Below, piece by piece: positions 8,088 through 14,450 of a DNA stretch of 14,524 bases; positions within the stretch are counted from its first letter, which is position 1; every line of letters begins with the position of its first letter. Made by a program: the position numbers and the translations under genes. Under the pieces are notes generated by a model. It saw only the letters and a list, made by a program, of their open reading frames with translations. It was not told the DNA's origin and made no database searches. Origin of the DNA: an uncultured Christensenella sp. (lineage in GTDB: Bacteria > Bacillota > Clostridia > Christensenellales > UBA1242); contig CAJUBT010000032.1 in NCBI GenBank assembly GCA_910584815.1, forward strand, positions 1 through 14,524, written 5' to 3'.

Positions 8088-9854
8088 TTATTGTTCCATT
8101 GCATTTGCCACATCTACAGAACTACCTTCTAACATAAAAGGTTGTGTGTTTATATTATCAGTAACTGCACTATTTTGTAAAGGAACTTCCCCTTGTTTTA
8201 CAAAAAGTTTTTCATACAAAGCATCAGTTACCGAAACCCATTTTGGTTCTAAAACAGAAATTCCATCTTGTATGCCAAAAGGTTCAGAGCCATCTTCGCT
8301 AAAACCACTAATTCTTAAAACTTGAGTACCTTCCACAATTTCCTGACCTTTTGCTAAGCTTACAGAGTTTATGGCAATAAAATTTTCTGCATTGTCTAAA
8401 TCTATAGGCACTTCTTCAGTCATTTCTCTTGGGGAAGATAAATCCCATTCATATTTACCACTTTCATCTCTTGTAACCCTATAAACACCTTCGCCTAAAT
8501 CTACTTTAGAAATGTCTGGTTTATCTACTCTTTTTCCCATAAGTTTAATGTAGAAAGGACTGCTAATATGAGTGGAAGCATCGTATAATTCTCTTGAATT
8601 TTCTTTTACATCTTCCATAAGTTGTTGAATGCTTTGGTCTGTAAAATCAGCATAATTTTGTAAGAAAGCTATTCTTTGAATGCTTGGCAAAGAATGACTT
8701 TCGTTATTTAAACTTGCTGCTTCGGTTGGACCTTGTTGTCTATCATTAATTTCGTTTATAAAAATATGTCCATCTTTTGAAATTATAAGATCTATGCCAA
8801 ACAAACCAACTTTACCACACATTGCCATAACATTGCCTAACTTTGAACCTATTTCATAAATTTCATCTAAAGTTTCTTTTGGATAATGATAATTAATTTG
8901 GTTGCCAACGCTATTTGCATCTAAGGTGGTAAGGTTTTTATCTCCTACAACTTTTAATGTGCCAGGTTGAACTAAACAAAAGGTGTTATCTGCATTTAAA
9001 CCAGCCACTCTACCTCTTTGTAAAAGCCCATCTAAAGTTTTGCTAGAATATCTACTTTCTTCTGGCAATAATTCCCCCTTAAAAGCGCCCATAGAACTTT
9101 CATTTGGAATTAAATTACCAGCACACATTGAAACATTGCTATTAACTCCCTCAACAAAATGTGCCACCTTTATGTAACCTCTTTCTGTTTGACAAGCTTT
9201 ATAAAAATCAAGAAAACTATTGGCAATTATTGTGCTATGCCCACCACCAATATCGTTAACATCTGGGCCACAAGCTTGAACAACAACTCTACCACTTTCA
9301 TCTTTAAGTTGCTTATACATAAGTGCTAGTTCTATGCAACTTTTTTGTTCTGTGATAATTGTGGAAGGAATTATATAATTTTGCAAACCAGCCTTTGTTA
9401 AAATATCTGCTAAATTTGTTTTTTCTTCAAAAAAACTTGATATGTTCTGCTCGTTACTTCCAACAACATTAACTCCAAATTGTTCTTTTACACATTTTTC
9501 CCAAAGTCTATCACCCTCTAGAACAGAATTGTAAAGTAAAATTGCAACATCACCATTAATGCTAGTTTTTGGAATTCTGCTTAAAATGGCATTTATGTTT
9601 TCTTCACTTTCATCTAATCCAGTAGTATCGTAAGGCATTGAAAACTGAGGAACATTATCAAAAAATTTTTTACCAGGGCCACCGCCTGCCATTACAACTT
9701 CAACGCCATTTTTAGCTAAGAACTCAACTGTGCTTAAAAGTCTTGTTGGATAAAATGCAGGTGCTAAAAATGTTACACCTTGCTTGTTATAACCCTTAGC
9801 ACAACGGTTAGCTAATTTAATTGAATCTCTATAAATCTTTAGTAAATCACTCAT
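8088..9854 (-). CDS. ATP-grasp family ligase under lysine riboswitch control
   Basis: 588 residues. ATP-grasp enzymes activate a carboxylate with ATP and join it to an amine or thiol. The N-terminal ~140 residues look like a Rossmann-type pre-ATP-grasp domain (TFLAPAFYPTRLL; VVMAGGGPG at 53-61). The ATP-grasp core has VVQACGP at 191-197, a Gly-rich loop GGGHST at 203-208, HFVEGVNSNVSMCAGN at 232-247, and the metal/ATP site GIDLIISKDGHIFINEIN at 353-370 with D355, E368 and N370. Residues about 430-550 form an extra beta-rich domain, and the last ~35 are polar, ending AMEQ. It is longer than simple D-Ala-D-Ala-type ligases. The ATG follows a GAGGTAGGGA ribosome binding site placed immediately after the riboswitch terminator. 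First gene of a two-gene operon with the deacylase. Substrates are not readable from sequence; the lysine riboswitch suggests lysine or a precursor. Confidence 0.88.
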   Translation of the reverse strand: MSDLLKIYRDSIKLANRCAKGYNKQGVTFLAPAFYPTRLLSTVEFLAKNGVEVVMAGGGPGKKFFDNVPQFSMPYDTTGLDESEENINAILSRIPKTSINGDVAILLYNSVLEGDRLWEKCVKEQFGVNVVGSNEQNISSFFEEKTNLADILTKAGLQNYIIPSTIITEQKSCIELALMYKQLKDESGRVVVQACGPDVNDIGGGHSTIIANSFLDFYKACQTERGYIKVAHFVEGVNSNVSMCAGNLIPNESSMGAFKGELLPEESRYSSKTLDGLLQRGRVAGLNADNTFCLVQPGTLKVVGDKNLTTLDANSVGNQINYHYPKETLDEIYEIGSKLGNVMAMCGKVGLFGIDLIISKDGHIFINEINDRQQGPTEAASLNNESHSLPSIQRIAFLQNYADFTDQSIQQLMEDVKENSRELYDASTHISSPFYIKLMGKRVDKPDISKVDLGEGVYRVTRDESGKYEWDLSSPREMTEEVPIDLDNAENFIAINSVSLAKGQEIVEGTQVLRISGFSEDGSEPFGIQDGISVLEPKWVSVTDALYEKLFVKQGEVPLQNSAVTDNINTQPFMLEGSSVDVANAMEQ

Positions 9855-9867
9855 TTTTCCCTACCTC

Positions 9868-9914
9868 AAAAAAAATAGTCATAAATAAGTGCAATTACCC
9901 ATTTATGACTATTT
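9868..9914 (-). terminator. Riboswitch-controlled intrinsic terminator
   Basis: On the minus strand AAATAGTCATAAAT (9914-9901) and ATTTATGACTATTT (9886-9873) form a 14-bp perfect stem with a 14-nt loop, followed by eight consecutive T residues ending at 9868. It lies between the lysine aptamer and the ATP-grasp start codon (9854), the standard position of a transcription-attenuating expression platform. Confidence 0.92.
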
Positions 9915-9933
9915 ATATAAAACTACCATAAAT
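9901..9933 (-). promoter_or_regulatory. Antiterminator hairpin of the lysine riboswitch
   Basis: The RNA from ATTTATGGTAGTTT (9933-9920) can pair with AAATAGTCATAAAT (9914-9901) across a 5-nt loop: ten Watson-Crick pairs, three G-U pairs and one A-A mismatch. The second arm is exactly the 5' arm of the terminator, so the two folds exclude each other. The first arm starts within the 3' side of aptamer helix P1 (9932-9936). Ligand binding that holds P1 should therefore favour termination. Confidence 0.75.
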
Positions 9934-10110
9934 AAGAAAGCACTCCACAAAGAATTGTGACAGTTTAATACATATTTTGCATTAAACCAACCATTTTATT
10001 TCCTTAGCTAAACTAAAATGATTTCGGCGATTTTTCCTTTTTAATTTCTAGTTGAACTACTAAGACTTTTAAAGAAATTATACTCTTAAAAATCGCGCCT
10101 CTATCCTTAT
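9932..10110 (-). promoter_or_regulatory. Lysine riboswitch (L-box) aptamer
   Basis: Reading the minus strand, the conserved L-box elements appear in order. GGATAGAGGCGCGAT, then TTTTAAGAGTA, match the P1/P2 start and loop-E region. AAAAATCGCCGAAAT is the returning P2 strand, and GCGATTTTT pairs perfectly with AAAAATCGC. AACTGTCACA then TTTGTGGAGTGCTTTC form the P5 and P1-closing part. Internal helices are visible: AATTTCT/AGAAATT (P3), CATTTTA/TAAAATG and GTTTAAT/ATTAAAC (P4 region), CACAA/TTGTG (P5), and P1 ATAAG/CTTAT. Lysine riboswitches are usually OFF switches for lysine biosynthesis or uptake genes. Here the downstream gene is an ATP-grasp ligase. The leader from promoter to start codon is about 256 nt. 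Confidence 0.95.
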
Positions 10111-10116
10111 GCAAGT

Positions 10117-10145
10117 ATGATACATTAAAAAACGCATTTTGTCAA
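10117..10145 (-). promoter_or_regulatory. Sigma-A promoter of the riboswitch operon
   Basis: On the minus strand a perfect TTGACA (10140-10145) and TATCAT (10117-10122) are separated by exactly 17 nt. The predicted start is near 10110, precisely where the aptamer P1 helix begins. Confidence 0.88.
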
Positions 10146-10235
10146 TGTAGCAATTTGTACAAATTTATTTTTTTGAGTTTTATATGAAAAATAATTAATT
10201 TTTTTATTAAAATGGTGTTAAACACTATACAATAA

Positions 10236-10267
10236 AAAAACAACTAAATTTGTGTTTAGTTGTTTTT
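10236..10267. terminator. Intrinsic terminator downstream of the small unknown gene
   Basis: AAAAACAACTAAA (10236-10248) pairs perfectly with TTTAGTTGTTTTT (10255-10267): 13 bp with a 6-nt loop. On the minus strand a T-rich tract follows the stem, fitting termination of the 152-residue gene, whose stop lies about 55 nt upstream. It also insulates that gene from the riboswitch promoter next to it. Confidence 0.75.
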
Positions 10268-10322
10268 AATGTTTAAAAATACAATTATAATAACTTTTAA
10301 AAACTAATTTTAATTTTATAAA

Positions 10323-10781
10323 TTACTTAGGCGGAAAAATTTTGCTTTTAATATATGGCATTTTTAATGTTTTAATTTGATTGTAAACTTTGGCAGTTTC
10401 ATCTTTAATAAAATTAACATCTATGCCCTTTTCTTTCATAGCATTTAAAATAATTTCTGCAACCTTAACATAATCGTTTTTATATTCTGTGTTTATTTTT
10501 TTCCAATTTATTTCTTTGAAATATTTTATAACTTCTTTATTATATTCAATTTCGTTAGATAGCATCATAATTGCAATTATTGGGTAACCTATAGTTTGCT
10601 TCCAGTAAGACATATTATCGTTTGAAACATAAGTATTATCTGTTTTTGTTATGGTATAAAATTTAGAATAATCAGAAGAGGTTACAAAAAATTTATCTTG
10701 CTCTCTTTTAATTCTTTCATCAGCAATTGCACTATAAGCCTCGTAAATTTTTTCTATTATAGGAATATTATAATTTGGCAT
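10323..10781 (-). CDS. Uncharacterised 152-residue cytoplasmic protein
   Basis: I do not recognise the family. The ATG at 10781 follows AAGGAG (10789-10794) with 7-nt spacing, an excellent ribosome binding site, so this is a real gene. The protein is Lys/Ile/Tyr-rich, with no signal peptide or convincing transmembrane helix. Its centre has a hydrophobic segment (GYPIIAIMMLSNEI, about 65-78), then KYFKEINWKKINTEYKNDY (about 86-104) and a Lys-rich helical C-terminus with NAMKEKGIDV. The pattern suggests a small all-helical domain. It has its own likely promoter and terminator, so it looks monocistronic. It lies next to, but is separated from, the riboswitch operon. Nothing in the sequence assigns a function. 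Confidence 0.75.
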   Translation of the reverse strand: MPNYNIPIIEKIYEAYSAIADERIKREQDKFFVTSSDYSKFYTITKTDNTYVSNDNMSYWKQTIGYPIIAIMMLSNEIEYNKEVIKYFKEINWKKINTEYKNDYVKVAEIILNAMKEKGIDVNFIKDETAKVYNQIKTLKMPYIKSKIFPPK

Positions 10782-10842
10782 TTTTAATCTCCTTAAATAT
10801 AAAGTTTAAACAATTAAAACTTTACTTTTGATTTATATATTT

Positions 10843-10869
10843 ATTATAACATATAATTTAAAAAAACAA
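10843..10869 (-). promoter_or_regulatory. Possible promoter of the 152-residue gene
   Basis: A perfect TATAAT on the minus strand (10843-10848) lies about 48 nt upstream of the ribosome binding site. The only -35 candidate is TTGTTT (10864-10869) with a short 15-nt spacer, so the call rests on the -10 box. Confidence 0.4.
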
Positions 10870-11094
10870 ATAACTTATTTTAATTAAATAATAATTTAGG
10901 AAAATAAATTAAGTTATAAGCTTAATTTTTATGTTTAATTCAAACTTAATATTTAAGATATAATTAGTTAAATTATTTTTTAAAATACAATATAACTTAT
11001 AGCAATAGTTACTAAATTTATGTTGTGTTATGTTAAAACCTTAAAATTTATGCTAGTTATAATGCATTTACACTTATTAAGTTGTGTATTATGA
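10870..11094. other. Divergent intergenic stretch
   Basis: AT-rich DNA between the divergent promoters of the 152-residue gene and the phosphotransferase. A near-repeat GTTGTGTTATG (11022-11032) and GTTGTGTATTATG (11081-11093) is visible and could be an operator or coincidence. No reading frame here has a credible ribosome binding site. Confidence 0.45.
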
Positions 11095-11123
11095 TTTACA
11101 AGTTTTAGCATATATATTAAAAT
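11095..11123 (+). promoter_or_regulatory. Sigma-A-like promoter of the phosphotransferase gene
   Basis: TTTACA (11095-11100) and TAAAAT (11118-11123) have the ideal 17-nt spacing and lie about 20 nt upstream of the AAGGTG ribosome binding site, giving a short leader. Confidence 0.6.
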
Positions 11124-11153
11124 GAACTTATTAAATTTTAAATAAGGTGTTTT

Positions 11154-11987
11154 ATGGAACAAAAATTTTTTACAATAAACGATGACTTTGAAAGTATTAT
11201 TAAAAAACACATTAAAGAAGTTAAGAAAATTACTAGAGTTGAAACAGGCTGGACCAATTTTGTTTTTAAAGTTAATAATGGAAAAAATAATTATTATTTT
11301 AGGTTTCCAAATAACGACCATTTCTCGTTATCTATTATAAAAGAATTTGCATTTAATAAATATATTAAAGACAAAATTAAATTAAGAATACCTAATTTGA
11401 AATTATATTATGATGACTTTTCGCGACCATACACAAAACACCTTGAGATAAAAGGTGAAAGTTTAACCGACTGCTACGATAACCTAACAGAGAAAGAAAG
11501 ACTAGTTTTTAGTAAAGACATTATGAAACTTTTAAAACAATTTCAAAGTATAGACTATAGGAAAGAACAAAACATAAATTTTGAAAAAGTTTCAGACTAT
11601 CTTTATAAAGTATTAAAAGTATGCTCTGATGAAGAAGATGAAAAATATCTTGATAAACTAAAAAAACTTGAATTAAAAAATATGACAATTTCCCACGGAG
11701 ATTTAAACCCTGGTAATTTAATTTTAAAAAATAATAAATTAGTTGCTGTATTGGATTTTGCTTTTTCTGGAATTTCAAATGAATTAGCAGACTTAACACG
11801 ATTAGTAGGGCGTTTGCCAAATAGTTATAAAAATTTGCTAATTGAAAATTATGAAAAACTTTTTAATGTAAAAATTAACCCAGATGATATAGAAGATTTA
11901 TTAATTCTGTGGCGGAATATTGAAGAGAAATATATAATTTACCTTAAAACAAATCATACATACATTAAACTACCTAACAAATTATAA
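11154..11987 (+). CDS. APH/choline-kinase-like phosphotransferase
   Basis: 277 residues with the catalytic core of the aminoglycoside phosphotransferase (APH)/choline kinase superfamily, which moves the ATP gamma-phosphate to a hydroxyl of a small molecule. Seen: GWTNFVFKVNNG at 32-43 as the N-lobe start, YYFRFP at 47-52 (the usual LRxP-type strand), catalytic loop ISHGDLNPGNLIL at 179-191 with H181, D183 and N188, and VLDFAFSG with metal ligand D201. It is the only plus-strand gene here, with its own promoter, an AAGGTG ribosome binding site 4 nt before ATG, and a terminator shared with the convergent zeta-like gene. No lic-type choline transport or cytidylyltransferase genes are nearby, so the substrate (choline, ethanolamine, a sugar or thiamine) is open. 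An antibiotic-resistance role is not supported: the protein does not resemble a specific APH subclass that I can name. Confidence 0.85.
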   Translation: MEQKFFTINDDFESIIKKHIKEVKKITRVETGWTNFVFKVNNGKNNYYFRFPNNDHFSLSIIKEFAFNKYIKDKIKLRIPNLKLYYDDFSRPYTKHLEIKGESLTDCYDNLTEKERLVFSKDIMKLLKQFQSIDYRKEQNINFEKVSDYLYKVLKVCSDEEDEKYLDKLKKLELKNMTISHGDLNPGNLILKNNKLVAVLDFAFSGISNELADLTRLVGRLPNSYKNLLIENYEKLFNVKINPDDIEDLLILWRNIEEKYIIYLKTNHTYIKLPNKL

Positions 11988-12008
11988 TATATAATTTTAA
12001 AAAAAATA

Positions 12009-12065
12009 AAAAAACATCATCATTCCTTTTTTGCCATATAAGCATTAAAAATGATGATGTTTTTT
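12009..12065. terminator. Bidirectional terminator between convergent genes
   Basis: AAAAAACATCATCATT (12009-12024) and AATGATGATGTTTTTT (12050-12065) form a perfect 16-bp stem with a 25-nt loop. T runs end the stem in both directions. It lies 22 nt after the plus-strand phosphotransferase stop and 42 nt after the minus-strand zeta-like gene stop, so it serves both. Confidence 0.85.
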
Positions 12066-12106
12066 GTTAATAAAAATTAAATTAAATAAAATAAAAAAAC
12101 TAAAAT

Positions 12107-12922
12107 TTACAAAATTATATTTTCAATTAAATATTTAACTTTTTCTTCTCTTAATAAATCTTCATTACTAAAATTATAAGAAATATTTTCTATTTCGTTA
12201 AAGAACACTTTTTCTGCATCTTTAAAATTTCCATCATATATTGGCTTTGGAAAATAAGCATTCCAAATTATAACTCTTGTGGCTGGAAAATTTTCTGCAT
12301 AAAATTTTACTGCTTCTTTAAGGGTTGTGTAAAAAAAAGTTGTTGAAGATTTATAAACAATTCTTTTCCCCTCAACGCCATTTAAAAGTTTTCTTTTTTC
12401 TATAAAATGGTTACTAATTTCAATATTTACACATAATAGTAAGGTTATGTAGTTATAATTATTTTTAATTAAAAATTTATTTATAAACCCTTCTACTCCG
12501 CTTGATAAAAGTGTTAAATCTAATAAAATATCATACCCATTTTCAATTGCCAAAGCAAGAGATATTAGAAGGCACCTTAATGCAAAAGAGTTTGTTATTT
12601 CTCTAATTTCATTCTTATCACAATTTTTTACAATTTCATCGTATTCTGGGTGCAATGCTGCAAAATTTCTAACTGCAAAAATAATAGGATTTAAATTATT
12701 CTTGCTAAAAAAATTGTTGCTAGCGGGAAGAAGTTGCGTAGTTTTTCCACTTCCACTTTGACCAGCAAGCCTAAAGCAATGCTTATTTTTTGTTTTCCCT
12801 GCTGTTAAGTTAGAAAAATTTTTATAGGCTATATTATAAATTGTTTCACTATCTATTGTGTTTTTCCAAGGGAATGTATCTATATGATTACATAATTCAC
12901 AAAAAATTTTACTAAATTCCAT
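12107..12922 (-). CDS. Zeta-toxin-like P-loop kinase with altered active site
   Basis: 271 residues. The P-loop LAGQSGSGKTTQLLPA (52-67; K60, T61) and the segment FAVRNFAALHPEYDEI (82-97) match the zeta/PezT kinase family, which phosphorylates UDP-N-acetylglucosamine and blocks cell-wall synthesis. Later family-like parts are IENGYDILLDLT (126-137) and ISNHFIEKRKLL (169-180). Compared with streptococcal zeta from memory, the catalytic Asp of the D-x-F motif before the HP pair appears to be Arg85, and the IEGT glutamate is Asp135. It may therefore be a divergent kinase with another substrate, or inactive. No epsilon-like antitoxin gene lies on either side, which argues against a classical toxin-antitoxin pair. 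The ~45-residue N-terminal extension before the P-loop could be an internal regulatory part. The ATG is preceded by AGGGATAGGT. Cytoplasmic. Confidence 0.78.
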   Translation of the reverse strand: MEFSKIFCELCNHIDTFPWKNTIDSETIYNIAYKNFSNLTAGKTKNKHCFRLAGQSGSGKTTQLLPASNNFFSKNNLNPIIFAVRNFAALHPEYDEIVKNCDKNEIREITNSFALRCLLISLALAIENGYDILLDLTLLSSGVEGFINKFLIKNNYNYITLLLCVNIEISNHFIEKRKLLNGVEGKRIVYKSSTTFFYTTLKEAVKFYAENFPATRVIIWNAYFPKPIYDGNFKDAEKVFFNEIENISYNFSNEDLLREEKVKYLIENIIL

Positions 12923-13069
12923 TTTACCTATCCCTAAAATTATGTTTCCTTTGTTTTAATTTTAAAATTAATTAATGTTTTAAATATTGTAATTTTTAAA
13001 ATGTTTTATTTATAAATTTTGTTTTACCAGTTTCTATATACTGCAAAAATATTTATTATTAAAATTCAT

Positions 13070-13083
13070 ATAGTTTAAACTAT
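13070..13083. repeat. Perfect 14-bp palindrome at a gene end
   Basis: ATAGTTTAAACTAT is its own reverse complement and directly abuts the stop codon (13084-13086) of the 382-residue gene. There is no T run and no loop, so it is not a normal terminator. A protein-binding site or chance are both possible. Confidence 0.4.
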
Positions 13084-14232
13084 TTATTGTTCAAAACTAT
13101 TTCCAGTTGAATTTTCTAGTAAAGGCATTTCCTGAAATGTATCACTTGTTGTAGAAATTCCAGTTAAAGAAACTTCTCTTTCACCTTGCATACTATCATT
13201 TACAATTCCTTGGCTAAAGTTAGGGTTTAACTCTCTTTTAATACTTTCAATAGAAGATTCATAAACATCACTCTGGGTTTCACCTAAAATAGACTTAGCT
13301 CCCTCTAAAATTTCTTCAACACTTGGCTTTGAAATAAAGTTGTTACTATTTTGGTTTTGAATGCTATTAGCAACCGAACTTGCAAGCGCATAGCCCATAA
13401 CTTGCGAAACTTCATCGCCATATTCTACGCTTTCATCGTTAATGTATTCCCAATTTTCATTTCTGCAAATATGTTCAATGGGATGTTCGTTTAAATTTTC
13501 TTTTACAAGCCCAGAAACTAAAACTGTTGCAGTGTAATCATCTTCTTTAAATGCAACTGTTCCTCCACAGGTTTCTCCCCCTGTTTCATTTGCTAAAAAT
13601 CTACCTACTACTTTTGAACCTTTCGGACCAAAAAGCATAATTCTGTCTTTCATTGAAATAACTTGTAAACTTGGTATGCCAACATTTTGATAAGGGGCAT
13701 AAGATACTGAAAACATTTGGTCAATAGCATCATTAGCAACTTCATCTTCAATTCCCATTTTCAACATTTCTTTATAAGTAACGCCAACAATAGAAGAAAT
13801 TTCTTTTGCACCATAACAATGTGAAAAAAATGAAATTTGATTAAAATTTTTAATTATTTGCTCTTTTGGTAAAATTGAACCCTTTTCATCTACACACAAT
13901 GGCAAAAACATATTACTAACAAAATGTAATTTTTCATTTTTTGTTAAATAACCTTTAGAATCTCTTTCTTCATTTTTGCCATAGCCAACACCAATAAAAT
14001 CAACATCATCTATAGTAGCAAATTCTTTTTCTGTTGTAGGAAGTTTTGCCCCTACCAGCCCCTGTGCAATTTTACACATAGCATTTGCATCTCTTGCCGT
14101 TGTACTTACATTTCCACCAAAACAAATCACTGTAGGTTTTGTTATTCTAAATAAACTACTAGCCAGTGGTTCCCAATGCTTTTCACAATTTAAATTTCTT
14201 CTTCCTAAAGTGTAAGGTTCATACTCTCCCAT
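13084..14232 (-). CDS. Unrecognised 382-residue protein, possibly alpha/beta-hydrolase-like
   Basis: I cannot name a family. The N-terminal half alternates predicted strands and helices: PTVICFGGNVSTTARDANAM (33-52), DVDFIGVGYGKNE (76-88), ISFFSHCYGAKEISSIVG (133-150). FSHCYGA aligns with the GHSxGA nucleophile elbow of alpha/beta hydrolases, with Cys139 in place of Ser, as in dienelactone hydrolases. LQVISMKDRIMLFGPKG (189-205) would then be the late strand where such folds place the acid. His250 or His254 (EHPIEHICRN) are candidates for the catalytic His. Residues about 285-382 are polar, Ser/Asn/Glu-rich and probably disordered, ending NSFEQ. No signal peptide. The ATG at 14232 is 14 nt from AAAGGA (14247-14252), which lies inside a small ATTCC/GGAAT hairpin (14245-14259), so translation may be weak or modulated. 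No upstream in-frame start exists before a stop. Probably monocistronic. Confidence 0.72.
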   Translation of the reverse strand: MGEYEPYTLGRRNLNCEKHWEPLASSLFRITKPTVICFGGNVSTTARDANAMCKIAQGLVGAKLPTTEKEFATIDDVDFIGVGYGKNEERDSKGYLTKNEKLHFVSNMFLPLCVDEKGSILPKEQIIKNFNQISFFSHCYGAKEISSIVGVTYKEMLKMGIEDEVANDAIDQMFSVSYAPYQNVGIPSLQVISMKDRIMLFGPKGSKVVGRFLANETGGETCGGTVAFKEDDYTATVLVSGLVKENLNEHPIEHICRNENWEYINDESVEYGDEVSQVMGYALASSVANSIQNQNSNNFISKPSVEEILEGAKSILGETQSDVYESSIESIKRELNPNFSQGIVNDSMQGEREVSLTGISTTSDTFQEMPLLENSTGNSFEQ

Positions 14233-14263
14233 TAAAAAACATCCATTCCTTTATGGAATTTAT

Positions 14264-14290
14264 TTTATACCATAAATAGAATTTTAGCAA
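14264..14290 (-). promoter_or_regulatory. Extended -10 promoter of the 382-residue gene
   Basis: On the minus strand TATAAA (14264-14269) is preceded by TGG, forming an extended -10 element (TGnTATAAA). A partial -35, TTGCTA (14285-14290), lies at a short 15-nt spacing. It is well placed about 12 nt upstream of the ribosome binding site region. Confidence 0.5.
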
Positions 14291-14399
14291 CTTTAAAAAT
14301 TTTATTAATAATAATGAAATTTAAAAAGTTGAAACCTTACTTAATTTTTAAATTATTTTAAATACCTTAATTTTATAATTACTATAATTTTTTTTATCT

Positions 14400-14444
14400 A
14401 TAATTATCTTTTTATAAAATTCTTTTTCTTTAAAAGATAATTAT
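14400..14444. repeat. AT-rich inverted repeat
   Basis: ATAATTATCTTTT (14400-14412) and AAAAGATAATTAT (14432-14444) are perfect 13-bp inverted copies with a 19-nt loop. The right arm lies in a 14-bp palindrome AAGATAATTATCTT (14434-14447). There is almost no GC in the stem and no clean T run after it on either strand, so a terminator is doubtful. It borders the tandem array. Confidence 0.45.
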
Positions 14445-14450
14445 CTTCAA

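Noticed and set aside
8983..9177. Plus-strand open frame of 64 codons inside the ATP-grasp gene
   Set aside because: It is antisense to conserved ATP-grasp core sequence and has no ribosome binding site.
9868..10110. T-box leader as an alternative for the structured region
   Set aside because: No T-box sequence (GGTGGTACCGCG-like) or specifier stem is present, while all L-box signature blocks appear in order.
11028..11820. Two minus-strand open frames of about 97-99 codons overlapping the phosphotransferase
   Set aside because: They are antisense to a gene with intact catalytic motifs, a promoter, a ribosome binding site and a terminator, and their products are Phe/Leu/Lys-rich noise.
12107..13083. 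Classical epsilon/zeta toxin-antitoxin operon
   Set aside because: There is no small antitoxin gene on either side: upstream is a 160-bp gap after an unrelated gene, and downstream is a convergent phosphotransferase with a terminator between.
14229..14248. Four-codon upstream frame (ATG GAT GTT TTT TAA) overlapping the start of the 382-residue gene as TAATG
   Set aside because: It could give translational coupling, but the ribosome binding site would touch its ATG without spacing, and such a short frame is easily chance.
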